From contig CAKMWI010000008.1 of assembly GCA_928722015.1 (NCBI GenBank), positions 256,325 through 320,324 of the forward strand: DNA of 64,000 nt, written 5' to 3'. Below, one piece after another: positions 7,395-15,988 of this stretch. The first letter of the stretch is position 1. Each line of letters opens with the position of its first letter. Made by a program: the position numbers and the translations under genes. The notes under the pieces are model-generated. The model saw only the letters and a list, made by a program, of their open reading frames with translations. It ran no database searches and was not told the DNA's origin. The stretch is from Candidatus Gastranaerophilales bacterium. GTDB taxonomy: Bacteria > Cyanobacteriota > Vampirovibrionia > Gastranaerophilales > Gastranaerophilaceae.

Positions 7395-9920
7395 ATGTGT
7401 TTTTATAATAAGTATCATGAAAGTTTGTTTAAATGTTCAAAACCATATCAATATGTAGGTGGTGAATTTTTATCCCGAAATAAGGATTTTGAGTCAGCAA
7501 AGGTTAAATTTGCTCTTGCTTTTCCTGATAAATACGAAATTGGTATTTCAAATTTAGGGGTCAGGGTATTATATGAATTGATTAATAATGTTCCGGAGTA
7601 TATGTGTGATAGAGTGTATGCCCCAGAACCCGATTTCGTGCCTTATCCGTTGTATGCGCTGGAATCAAAGAAGGCTCTAAATGAGTTTGATGCAATTGGT
7701 TTTTCGCTTCAATATGAAATGGCTTATCCTACAGTTTTAAAAATGCTTGAGATGTCGGGTATTCCTTACAGAAATGTTGACAGAGCCGATAGTGATCCTA
7801 TAATTATAGCTGGCGGACCTTGTGCGTTTAATCCTCTTCCGCTTGCTGATTTTATTGATGTGTTTATGATTGGTGATGGTGAAGATTCAATTATAGAAAC
7901 CTGTAATATTTTAGCTCAGACTAAAGGTTTATCGCGTCAAGAGAGAATTAAGGCTTTATGTGAAGGTGAAAATTCCGGCAGATGGTCAAAATTAATTGGT
8001 GGTAAAGTAAAAAAAAGAATTGCTCAATTAACTTATGATACTGCATTAAAATCCTATCCTATACCTTTTTCATCTTCAGTTCAAGATAGGGCTGTTGTTG
8101 AAATTAGGCGTGGATGCGGCAGAATGTGCAGATTTTGTCAACCGGGTCATGTTACTTTACCTATTCGAGAAAGAAGTGCTGAGGATATTATAAAGATAAC
8201 AAAAGAATTGGTTAAAAATACCGGTTATGACGAATACTCTTTACTTTCGTTATCATCGAATGATTATGCAAATATAAACGAAGTAATAAAGGAGTTATCG
8301 GTAGATTTTAATGATAAAAAAATATCAGTATCTCTTCCTAGTCAGAGAATAGACGGTTTTAATCTTGAACTTGCAAACTTAGTTCAAAGTGTTAGAAAAT
8401 CAACAATGACTTTAGCGCCTGAGGCAGGCAGTCAAAGGCTTCGTGATGTTATAAAGAAAAATATTACAGAAGACCAAATACTAAATGCTATATTGACTTT
8501 GTATGAAAATGGTTGGTCAAGGGTAAAATTGTATTTTATTTGCGGACTTCCAACAGAGACTATTGACGATATGGAAGAAATGGCCGAATTATTCAGAAAA
8601 ATTCGATATAGAGCACGTCAGATAAAAAAAGAAAAAGATTTGAAACACTCTTTGGATTTGACATGTACATTGTCAATATTTGTGCCTAAACCATTTACTC
8701 CATTCCAATGGTGTCCGCAAATGGATTTGGATGAGGTAACATCACATATTCATTATCTAATGGAGCAGGTAAAACATATTAAAGGAGTAAAGGTTAATTA
8801 TCATGAAAAGTATGTATCTTTACTTGAAGCAGTTTTGACACGTGGTGATGATTCTTTATGCAAATATGTTGAAGCTTTATACAAAAAAGGTTGCTATTTA
8901 GATGCTTGGGGTGAATATTTTGATAAAAACCTTTGGTTTGCTACGGCGGAGGAACTGGGAATTAATTTAAACGAGCTTGCGCAAACTCAATATTCAATTA
9001 ATGATACCCTTCCTTGGGATTTTATAGACGTTGGTATAAATAAAGATTGGTTTGTTGATGAGTATAAGAAAGCTTATTCTGTAAGTGCAACCTCTGAGCA
9101 CATTGTTCCTACTTGTCAGCATAAATGTGTAAATTGTGGAGTATGTACTAATTTTAAAACTCACAAGGTTATGGATAAACCTTTTGTAGCGAGTGCTGAA
9201 GCCCAAATTTTGGCCGGTGCTGAGCACATTGATCCATCTATTTGTCCTAAAGATATTAAAGAAACTTATCGGTATAGAATAAAATTGACTAAAACAGGTA
9301 TTTTGAAATACTTTTCTCATCTTGATTGGCAAAATACTTTTTTCAAGGCTATAACCAGATCTGAGCTAAAGGTAGCTTTTTCTTACGGATATAATCCTAC
9401 TATGAAAATTTCAATGGGTGTAGCATTGCCTTTATTCTGTGAAAGTACAACAGAACTTGTTGATATTGAATTATTAGAAAATGTTAGTCCTGATTTTGTT
9501 CAGTTTGAGTTGCAGAGGGTGCTGCCGAATGATTCAGACGTGATATGGGTTAAACAAATTGATAAATCGGCTGCTTCTATAGATCAAACCGTTTGTTGGG
9601 CAGAATATAAAGTAAAAATATTTAATTCTGCACTTTACGATTTTAATAAATTAGTATATAATACAGAAAAGGTTTTATCTTCTGATGAAATTTTAATCGA
9701 GAAGAAAAACAAAAAAGGTTTAGTAAAAACAGTAAACATACGAACTTCAATTGGTTCACATCGTTTTGAAGATGATTGTTTATTTATAGTATTAAAGACC
9801 GGCCAAGGGTCTGAGATCCCTCCTTTAAGAGCTGATGTTTTGATGAACATTATTGCACCGGATGTTGTTTTCGATATTACGCGTGTCAAGTTCTTAACCG
9901 AGTCTTTGCATGAGTTATAG
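7395..9920 (+). CDS. B12-binding/radical SAM protein fused to DUF2344 (TIGR03960 type)
   Basis: This 841-residue protein combines an N-terminal cobalamin-binding-like region (about 20-200), a radical SAM domain whose cluster motif is RRGCGRMCRFCQPG (about residues 237-250), and a C-terminal DUF2344-type domain starting near YRYRIKLTKTGILKYFSHLD (about residue 630). A Cys-rich stretch (CQHKCVNCGVC, about 575) between them may bind a second metal site. In many bacteria this gene lies directly upstream of the RNase E/G gene, as here. The reaction is not established; RNA or ribosome modification is often suspected from context. The frame overlaps a possible upstream start of RNase E/G. Confidence 0.9.
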   Translation: MCFYNKYHESLFKCSKPYQYVGGEFLSRNKDFESAKVKFALAFPDKYEIGISNLGVRVLYELINNVPEYMCDRVYAPEPDFVPYPLYALESKKALNEFDAIGFSLQYEMAYPTVLKMLEMSGIPYRNVDRADSDPIIIAGGPCAFNPLPLADFIDVFMIGDGEDSIIETCNILAQTKGLSRQERIKALCEGENSGRWSKLIGGKVKKRIAQLTYDTALKSYPIPFSSSVQDRAVVEIRRGCGRMCRFCQPGHVTLPIRERSAEDIIKITKELVKNTGYDEYSLLSLSSNDYANINEVIKELSVDFNDKKISVSLPSQRIDGFNLELANLVQSVRKSTMTLAPEAGSQRLRDVIKKNITEDQILNAILTLYENGWSRVKLYFICGLPTETIDDMEEMAELFRKIRYRARQIKKEKDLKHSLDLTCTLSIFVPKPFTPFQWCPQMDLDEVTSHIHYLMEQVKHIKGVKVNYHEKYVSLLEAVLTRGDDSLCKYVEALYKKGCYLDAWGEYFDKNLWFATAEELGINLNELAQTQYSINDTLPWDFIDVGINKDWFVDEYKKAYSVSATSEHIVPTCQHKCVNCGVCTNFKTHKVMDKPFVASAEAQILAGAEHIDPSICPKDIKETYRYRIKLTKTGILKYFSHLDWQNTFFKAITRSELKVAFSYGYNPTMKISMGVALPLFCESTTELVDIELLENVSPDFVQFELQRVLPNDSDVIWVKQIDKSAASIDQTVCWAEYKVKIFNSALYDFNKLVYNTEKVLSSDEILIEKKNKKGLVKTVNIRTSIGSHRFEDDCLFIVLKTGQGSEIPPLRADVLMNIIAPDVVFDITRVKFLTESLHEL

Positions 9921-9933
9921 TAAAGGAATTTGT

Positions 9934-11841
9934 ATGAGCGACAAAAACAGAAATACCAACCAAAGTGTTGAGAAAAAAATTGTTATTGCAGAAAGAGATA
10001 ATATTGCTGCAGTTTTAGAAAATAAAAAAGTTACCGATTTTTTTATACATCGTGGTGAAGTTTTACTGGGAGATGTATATCTTGCGACTGTAGATAATAT
10101 TCTTCCAAGTATAGATGCGGCATTTGTGAATGTCGGTACTGATAAAATGGGCTTTTTACATGCTCAAGATGTAATGGGTAAAGGTACTCTGAAAGAAAAA
10201 TTATCACCAAAACAGAAGCTTGTAGTTCAAGTAGTAAAAGAGCCTACCGGTCATAAAGGGCCAAGAGTTACTACTGAAATAAGTTTGCCTGGCAGATTTT
10301 TAGTTCTTATGCCTAACGAGCCTGGTGTGAGTGTTAGTAAAAAAATTGAAAATTCAAAGGAACGAGCACGACTAAAAGCTATTATAAATTTAATAAAACC
10401 TGTTGGAGTTGGTGTTATTATTAGAACTGAGGCAGAAGGTCAATCAGAAGCTGATATTCAAGAAGATTTAGAAATCTTATTAGAAAAATGGAATAATATT
10501 ATTACTTCTGCTGAAACTCTGACTCCTCCAAATTTAATATACAGAGATCAAGATTTGTTATACCGAGTTATAAGAGAAGCTTGTACTGATGATGTCAAGG
10601 AAATTATTGTTGATACTCCGTTTGCGTTAAATCGTGTTCAGACAATTCTTCAAAATTGGCATATTTCAAAAGGCGTGCAAGTTACCTTATATAAAGGTAC
10701 GGAACCGCTTCTTATTGCAATGGATATTCACAAAGAAATAAAGGCTGCGCTTAATGTTAAAGTTAATATGCCATCAGGTGGATATCTATTTATACAACAA
10801 ACAGAAGCTTTGACTGTTATTGATGTTAACAGTGGGAAATTTATAAGCTCTGCAACTCAGGATGAAACTATTTTAAAAACAAATATAGAGGCTGTTCATG
10901 AAATTGCTCGCCAGTTGCGCCTAAGAAATATTGGCGGTATGGTTATTGTTGATTTTATTGATATGATGTCAAGGGCAGATAAGCTTGCAATGATGGAAGA
11001 ATTAGAAATTGCTTTAGAGCCTGATAAAGCAAAACCTCAAATTGGGCAGTTGTCTGATTTAGGACTTGTTGAATTGACCAGACATCGTCAAGGACAGTCT
11101 TTATCTGAAATATTTACAAAAAAATGTCCACACTGTCAGGGTAGTGGGTATTCAATGGTTGAGTTTAATTTTGCTACACCGACTGCTGAGGGTGAATACC
11201 GTGCTAAGGCTGCAAAATTAAAATTACCGACTGGTAATTTCAAAAAGAATAATAAATTCAATAATAAAAATGTTCAACCGCAGCCTGCGCAAACTGATGT
11301 TGCTCAGGAACAACCTCAAAAGCTTGCAATTGAGACAGAACCGTCAGTGGTTGCAGCTGAAGAAATTATTAAAAAAGAAAATAATAAGCGAAATAGAGGT
11401 AAAAAGAATAAATTTGATAAGGCTAAAGTTCAGCAGGATGAACAACAAGAAAATATTACTCAATCTTCAGTTTCAGCAGAAGAGAATAAGATTGCTGAAA
11501 ATCTTGTACCACAAGATGTTGCTGAGCATATACAGACAGATGTTACTCAAAATGTAGAGATTCCTGTTTCAGAAGAGCCTGAAATTGTTCAGCCTGAACC
11601 AAAAATTAAAGGTAAATCTAGAAAAAGAAGGGCAGCTAAAAAATCTACTGAATCGGTAGAGGAAAATATGCAACCACAAGTTGAAGAATCAAATATTGAA
11701 CTGCCTAAGACTGAAATAGAAGATGTTCAAGAAGCTCCTGTTGCTGATGAAACACCTAAAAAGAGATCAAGACGTCCTAACCGTGGAGCGTCAAAGGCTT
11801 CTCGCAGAACAAAGAAATCTGGTGAGGTAAGTGAAGAATAA
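9934..11841 (+). CDS. rng: Ribonuclease E/G
   Basis: The start at 9934 is preferred over the in-frame ATG at 9910 because AAAGGA lies eight bases upstream of it. The 635-residue protein has an S1-like RNA-binding region near the start (GEVLLGDVYLATVDNILPSI), the DNase I-like catalytic core with metal-binding Asp residues (TVIDVNSGKF and VDFIDMM), and the zinc-link CPHCQGSG (about residue 400). After about residue 430 the chain becomes a low-complexity tail rich in Gln, Glu and Lys, with two basic clusters (KSRKRRAAKKS and KKRSRRPNRG). Such tails recruit partners in E. coli and cyanobacterial RNase E. It starts mRNA turnover and matures rRNA. Confidence 0.93.
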   Translation: MSDKNRNTNQSVEKKIVIAERDNIAAVLENKKVTDFFIHRGEVLLGDVYLATVDNILPSIDAAFVNVGTDKMGFLHAQDVMGKGTLKEKLSPKQKLVVQVVKEPTGHKGPRVTTEISLPGRFLVLMPNEPGVSVSKKIENSKERARLKAIINLIKPVGVGVIIRTEAEGQSEADIQEDLEILLEKWNNIITSAETLTPPNLIYRDQDLLYRVIREACTDDVKEIIVDTPFALNRVQTILQNWHISKGVQVTLYKGTEPLLIAMDIHKEIKAALNVKVNMPSGGYLFIQQTEALTVIDVNSGKFISSATQDETILKTNIEAVHEIARQLRLRNIGGMVIVDFIDMMSRADKLAMMEELEIALEPDKAKPQIGQLSDLGLVELTRHRQGQSLSEIFTKKCPHCQGSGYSMVEFNFATPTAEGEYRAKAAKLKLPTGNFKKNNKFNNKNVQPQPAQTDVAQEQPQKLAIETEPSVVAAEEIIKKENNKRNRGKKNKFDKAKVQQDEQQENITQSSVSAEENKIAENLVPQDVAEHIQTDVTQNVEIPVSEEPEIVQPEPKIKGKSRKRRAAKKSTESVEENMQPQVEESNIELPKTEIEDVQEAPVADETPKKRSRRPNRGASKASRRTKKSGEVSEE

Positions 11842-12136
11842 GTTTTATAATAGTATAGGATATGCAATGTTAGTAATGCTGTTATGCACTACTAACATTG
11901 CTTTTGCTAATAATTCTAATATTGCTGTGATAAAGCCGATTGCAGTTAAGTTCCTCCTAGTGATGATAGCCGTTGTGTTATGTTCCGTTTTGATGTTTGT
12001 TGGGTTATCTTTGTATAACAGATTTTTTGTTGCTGCTCAAATTAAGGATTTTAAGTTGAGCAAGGATTCTTTGAGGACTCCTAAAGATTGTGATGATGCT
12101 ATTATGATGTTTATTACTAAAAACAGGTTAAAATAA
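11831..12136 (+). CDS. Small secreted or membrane protein, unknown
   Basis: This 101-residue frame starts with GTG inside the end of the RNase gene (11-base overlap), with GAGG just upstream. It has an N-terminal signal-like segment ending ...TTNIAFANN and a second hydrophobic helix at about residues 39-63 (FLLVMIAVVLCSVLMFVGL). The C-terminal 35 residues are polar. It probably forms an operon with rng and the next small gene. No family is recognised. Confidence 0.65.
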   Translation: MKNKFYNSIGYAMLVMLLCTTNIAFANNSNIAVIKPIAVKFLLVMIAVVLCSVLMFVGLSLYNRFFVAAQIKDFKLSKDSLRTPKDCDDAIMMFITKNRLK

Positions 12137-12139
12137 ATT

Positions 12140-12361
12140 ATGAAGTATGCATTCGGAGTATTAGAGCTAGTAATTGTTATTGTTGTCATTACAATTTTAT
12201 ATTTTACTTGTTTCCATTCAAATTACGGCAGATCAAATCCGTTTGATGATAATTCAAGAGTAAATACTCAATCGCAGCTTATTGATGATAAAATTAAGGA
12301 TATAGAGTCTACCAAGGCATTAAAAGATAAAATTGAAAAAAATCTAAGAGAAGGAAATTAA
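12140..12361 (+). CDS. Small pilin-like membrane protein
   Basis: This 73-residue protein begins MKYAFGVLELVIVIVVITIL. If cut between Ala4 and Phe5, the mature chain would start with Phe and carry Glu at position 5 within a hydrophobic helix, the class III prepilin pattern. The larger pilin/S74 proteins in this window show the same A|F...E arrangement, which supports the reading. The remainder is polar and probably helical (residues 45-73). It lies three bases after the preceding gene and its stop codon directly abuts the sdaAB start. It could equally be a plain single-pass membrane protein. Confidence 0.6.
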   Translation: MKYAFGVLELVIVIVVITILYFTCFHSNYGRSNPFDDNSRVNTQSQLIDDKIKDIESTKALKDKIEKNLREGN

Positions 12362-13030
12362 ATGAAAAAATCAACTTTATTTGATATTATATCTCCGGTG
12401 ATGATTGGTCCATCCAGTTCACACACTGCAGGAGCTGTCAGACTTGGTTTATTGGCAAGGAATATTTATAAAAATACTCCTACAAAAGTTCTTTTTCGAT
12501 TGTATAATTCGTATGCACATACAGGAAAAGGTCATGGTACGGAAAAAGGTTTGCTTGCCGGTGTTTTAGGCTTGCCCGTTGATGATAGAAGAATTCGAAA
12601 TATATTCGAATCTGAACTGGCTAAATCTATTGATTATAAGTTTGAATATTATGATAATTTTAAATTGCATCCAAATGCTGTAGATATTATATTTAGTGGT
12701 GAACATAAAATGTCTATATCCGGGGAATCGGTTGGAGCAGGGGAAATTGCAATTAGAAAAATTAATGATTTTAATGTAAAGTTAACAGGTAGGTATAATA
12801 CGGTATTACTTGTTTATAAAGACATGCCTGGAATGATATCACAGGTAACTTCACTTTTACAGTATCATAATATAAATATTGCGTCTTTAAATTGTGATAG
12901 AAGTGCAAAAGGTAAAGAAGCATCAATGATTATAAGTATAGATGGTCATATAGATACTACCGTTGTGGAAACTATAGAAGAAATTCCGGATGTTTATTTT
13001 GTCAGTTACATAGAAAAGTTGGAAAATTAA
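12362..13030 (+). CDS. sdaAB: L-serine dehydratase, beta subunit
   Basis: The 222-residue beta chain of iron-sulfur L-serine dehydratase starts with the family segment ISPVMIGPSSSHTAGAVRLGL. It ends with an ACT domain (about residues 145-220, VLLVYKDMPGMISQVTSLL) that probably senses serine. With the alpha chain it deaminates L-serine to pyruvate and ammonia without PLP. The ATG follows directly on the preceding stop codon, and the alpha gene begins two bases after this one ends. The split two-subunit form is common in Firmicutes and other anaerobes. Confidence 0.95.
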   Translation: MKKSTLFDIISPVMIGPSSSHTAGAVRLGLLARNIYKNTPTKVLFRLYNSYAHTGKGHGTEKGLLAGVLGLPVDDRRIRNIFESELAKSIDYKFEYYDNFKLHPNAVDIIFSGEHKMSISGESVGAGEIAIRKINDFNVKLTGRYNTVLLVYKDMPGMISQVTSLLQYHNINIASLNCDRSAKGKEASMIISIDGHIDTTVVETIEEIPDVYFVSYIEKLEN

Positions 13031-13032
13031 TA

Positions 13033-13920
13033 ATGGATACAAGTATAAATACTTTTGAACAATTACAAGATATGTGTATATCACATAATAAAAAAATATA
13101 CGAAATTGCACAGGAAAATATGGCAAAAGAATCTGATATAACGGTTGAACAAGTCAGATGTTTTGTCAACAGAAGCCTTTATGCAATGAAAGATGCAATA
13201 CAGTCTGGTTTGGCCAGTAAAGAGCTTTCTATGAGCGGGATGTGTGGCCAAGATTGCTATAAAGTGCAAAAAAGATATAAAGTTGAGCGCTCAATTTTAG
13301 GACCTGTATGCGAAAAAATTTTAGAATATGCACTTGCAACAAGTGAAGAAAATATACGTATGGGAAAAATTGTTGCTTGTCCTACTGCCGGTTCATGCGG
13401 GATTCTTCCTGCTGCTCTTGTTGCTGTTAGTGAGGCATTTAATCATTCTGAAAGAGAACAGTTGAATGCATTGATTACTGCTGGTGAAATTGGTAGAATT
13501 ATTTCTATAAAGGTTTCTCTGGCAGGTGCTGTAGCCGGTTGTCAAGCTGAATGTGGGGTGGCTTCAGCTATGAGTGCTGCCGCAGTTTGTCAACTTAGAG
13601 GCGGTACAATATCTCAAATATTAAATGCTGCGGCGCTGGCAATGAAAAATTTATTGGGTTTGACTTGCGATCCTGTAGCAGGGTTGGTTGAGGTTCCTTG
13701 TGTAAAGCGAAATCCGTTTTTGGCGGTTCATGCTATCACGGCTGTTGAGCTTGCTCTTGCTGGTGTTGAGTCTAAAATTCCATTTGATGAAATTATTGAT
13801 GCTATGGAACAAACCGGTGCCTTGATGTCTCCTACCTTAAAAGAAAGTTCACAAGCAGGTTTGGCTGCTACGAAAACTGCATTGGAAATACAGAAACAAG
13901 TTTTTGGTACAAATTACTAA
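13033..13920 (+). CDS. sdaAA: L-serine dehydratase, alpha subunit
   Basis: This 295-residue subunit carries the oxygen-labile iron-sulfur cluster that activates serine. Characteristic segments are SGMCGQDCY, ACPTAGSCGILPAALVAVSE (about residues 115-134) and CDPVAGLVEVPC (about 215-226), which supply the conserved Cys residues. Length is normal for the separate alpha chain. It is the last gene of the run from rng or the sda pair and is followed by a GC-rich hairpin. The reaction yields pyruvate and ammonia, so serine can serve as a carbon and energy source. Confidence 0.95.
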   Translation: MDTSINTFEQLQDMCISHNKKIYEIAQENMAKESDITVEQVRCFVNRSLYAMKDAIQSGLASKELSMSGMCGQDCYKVQKRYKVERSILGPVCEKILEYALATSEENIRMGKIVACPTAGSCGILPAALVAVSEAFNHSEREQLNALITAGEIGRIISIKVSLAGAVAGCQAECGVASAMSAAAVCQLRGGTISQILNAAALAMKNLLGLTCDPVAGLVEVPCVKRNPFLAVHAITAVELALAGVESKIPFDEIIDAMEQTGALMSPTLKESSQAGLAATKTALEIQKQVFGTNY

Positions 13921-13935
13921 AGTGTGTAAATTGAA

Positions 13936-13957
13936 AGCTCCCAATTTATTGGGAGCT
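13936..13957 (+). terminator. Hairpin after sdaAA
   Basis: A 10-bp perfect inverted repeat AGCTCCCAAT/ATTGGGAGCT lies 15 bases after the sdaAA stop. The following T-run is short (ATTT), so termination may be moderate. It also lies beyond the end of the convergent AAA+ gene. Confidence 0.7.
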
Positions 13958-14002
13958 ATTTAGCGCATATAGTATATAAGAAGGATGAGGAAAACTTTAA
14001 TT

Positions 14003-15535
14003 TTATTTTATAAATCCGACCGGATTTCTAGTTGATTTTTTATTCTGGGTTTTAAATTGCTCAATTGCGTTTAAAAAGTCTTGATGTGATATTTTTGCAT
14101 CTTTCATAATGTTTTCATCAAATGTTCCATTATTCATTTTTTCATAGACTCCAAGGCGAGTCATCATATTTTCTCTGGCCTGCTTAGTAATATAAAGAAT
14201 ATCACTACCTACAGCTTTGATATCATATAATTTATTTACTAATTCCTCTTTGTTGATGTCTTCAGCAAGGGGTTTGCCATTTGTATGGATATCTAATATT
14301 GCTTTTACTCCTTCTTTATCAGGAGGTCCCATGTAGATATGCTTACTTAGCCTTTCTGATCTTTTTAGCGCAGGATCAAGCATATCATATCTGTTTGTTA
14401 GACCAATAATATATACGTTATCCCCATTTTCATGTATATCTGTAATACATGTTAGCAGTTGATCAATTAATTTGTCTCCATAATTATCTCCACGCCCGCG
14501 AGAAGCTCCTATAGCATCAATTTCGTCAATTACACCTATTGATGGTTGATTTTCTTTAAGCCCATCAAAAAAAGCTCTTACGTTACCCTCAGATTCACCG
14601 ACCCATTTTGACTGAAAAGCTGTGCCGCTTATATATGAGCTGTTTACATTTGCCTCATTGGCAAGGGCTCTGCAGATTGCTGTTTTACCGGTTCCAGCCG
14701 GACCATGTAATATAAATCCTCTGGTAATATCCTCAGGTGCAAATGCTGAAGGATATTTTATTGGAAACAGTATACTCTTTTTTAATTCTTCGATGGCTTT
14801 ATCCTGACCGCCAATCTTTGAAAATGTTAATTTAGCTACAGGGGTTTGGGCCTGTAAAATTTTTTTAGAAATAGTTCTTTTGTTTAATTTAGCAAGTTCT
14901 TGTTGTACTTCTTCTGAAAAATCCAAAACCTTAGAAAAGCCAGCTTTCATTGCGCTTAGGTCATGTTTTGGTTTATCTTTTATGTGCAAAACATCATTTG
15001 CTATTTGAATAGTGTCATTGTTTACTATATAAAAACTATCTCCTGGATCCAAGTAATATTGGCGTCCACCGGTTATCAATGATAATTTTTTATCATTGAT
15101 GTTCAACAGTTCGATGTCTCCCATCGAATTTTTGATAAATGCATAATTTCGTTCCAGTGAACTTTCTGGCATAAATATTTCTTTTTTTATAGCTTGGGCA
15201 AGTTTTTTCAAATTTTTATGCAGTGAAATTTGTGCTTGATTAAAGTCTTTACCAAGAACAATAATTTCGCCATGTTTTAAGGTTTGAAATAAACTGGCCA
15301 ATCTCTCTTCTACCGGGAATTGGTGCAATAATGCTATTGCAGCTTTGTTGACATCATTTGGGTTTGCTCCAAATGATATACTTTTTTTATTTATCAAATC
15401 TTTGCCATAGCTGTAATTTGAGATTTCAGTTATTTGTTTGGCAGTTGTTTGCACTTGCATGTGTGGGGTTATTGTATTATTTGCTGATTTATTGTAATTT
15501 ACATGTTCTACTATGTTGATTTTTGATATTTGCAT
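14003..15535 (-). CDS. AAA+ ATPase of the Cdc48/FtsH type with a novel N-terminal domain
   Basis: The 510-residue protein has one AAA module. FSKIGGQDKAIEEL (about residue 240) leads into the Walker A GPAGTGKT (about 278-285), Walker B GVIDEIDAIGA (about 334-344) and the second region of homology NRYDMLDPALKRSERLSKH (about 378-396). The final helical lid runs to about residue 480. The first 235 residues match no domain I know: a disordered start with the segment SISFGANPND, then a mixed alpha/beta region. There is no membrane helix or zinc-protease motif, so it is neither FtsH nor a classic protease. It probably remodels a protein substrate. GAGGTAA precedes the ATG, and the promoter carries a perfect palindrome. 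Confidence 0.85.
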   Translation of the reverse strand: MQISKINIVEHVNYNKSANNTITPHMQVQTTAKQITEISNYSYGKDLINKKSISFGANPNDVNKAAIALLHQFPVEERLASLFQTLKHGEIIVLGKDFNQAQISLHKNLKKLAQAIKKEIFMPESSLERNYAFIKNSMGDIELLNINDKKLSLITGGRQYYLDPGDSFYIVNNDTIQIANDVLHIKDKPKHDLSAMKAGFSKVLDFSEEVQQELAKLNKRTISKKILQAQTPVAKLTFSKIGGQDKAIEELKKSILFPIKYPSAFAPEDITRGFILHGPAGTGKTAICRALANEANVNSSYISGTAFQSKWVGESEGNVRAFFDGLKENQPSIGVIDEIDAIGASRGRGDNYGDKLIDQLLTCITDIHENGDNVYIIGLTNRYDMLDPALKRSERLSKHIYMGPPDKEGVKAILDIHTNGKPLAEDINKEELVNKLYDIKAVGSDILYITKQARENMMTRLGVYEKMNNGTFDENIMKDAKISHQDFLNAIEQFKTQNKKSTRNPVGFIK

Positions 15536-15598
15536 TCTCTTATTACCTCAAAGTCTGTTTTGCTCCTAGAGATTATTAACTAACAAGAAATAATAACC

Positions 15599-15650
15599 CT
15601 ACTACATACTACTTATGTAGTAGAATATCTTTTTTTATTACTTTTGTCAA
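15599..15650 (-). promoter_or_regulatory. AAA+ gene promoter with overlapping operator-like palindrome
   Basis: On the minus strand TTGACA (15650-15645) and TATTCT (15627-15622) are separated by exactly 17 bases. A perfect 10-bp inverted repeat CTACTACATA/TATGTAGTAG (15599-15608 and 15614-15623, 5-base spacer) overlaps the end of the -10 box and the expected start site. This position is typical of a repressor site, although a 5' hairpin in the transcript is also possible. Confidence 0.65.
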
Positions 15651-15693
15651 GCTAATCAGGTAGATTAAAAATAGATAATATCTGCTTTATGTT

Positions 15694-15865
15694 TATAATG
15701 CTACAATAATAGTAGTTTATACACTAATTGCAACTTTACAATTTGTAATAATTATTCCCTGAAGTTATTTTATGTGTTATTGAAATATCTATTAATTAAT
15801 TTAGTGTATCAGCAATTGCAAAAAAAAAAATAAAAAAGACGATTATATAAATCGCCTTTTTTATT
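15694..15865 (+). ncRNA. Candidate small RNA in the 15.5-16.0 kb gap
   Basis: A consensus -10 box TATAAT (15694-15699) predicts a start near 15706. A terminator ends the unit at about 15865. No open reading frame of useful size lies between. The ends can pair through TACACTAA (15720-15727) and TTAGTGTA (15801-15808), closing a 73-base internal region. There is no clear -35 box. The unit is divergent from the AAA+ promoter. This could be an independent regulatory RNA of about 155 bases; expression is not shown by sequence. Confidence 0.4.
15832..15865. terminator. Orphan terminator in the 15.5-16.0 kb gap
   Basis: The hairpin pairs AAAAAAG with CTTTTTT, then CGAT with ATCG around a TATATAA loop, with one A-C mismatch. 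T and A runs flank both sides. No protein gene ends near it on the plus strand, so it needs an RNA transcript to terminate. Confidence 0.7.
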
Positions 15866-15988
15866 TACCACAGAATTTATGAGTTCAGAATTTGGTTGCT
15901 TGACAATATAGTGTAAATTTCTTGCAAGTACAAGTACAGGAAAATATTTTTGAAATATTTATGGTAATATAAAGAAAAAGGAGTTGAT

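Noticed and set aside
15821..15865. Long A and T runs as an assembly artefact
   Set aside because: They form a coherent terminator hairpin with an internal CGAT/ATCG stem, so a biological explanation is sufficient.
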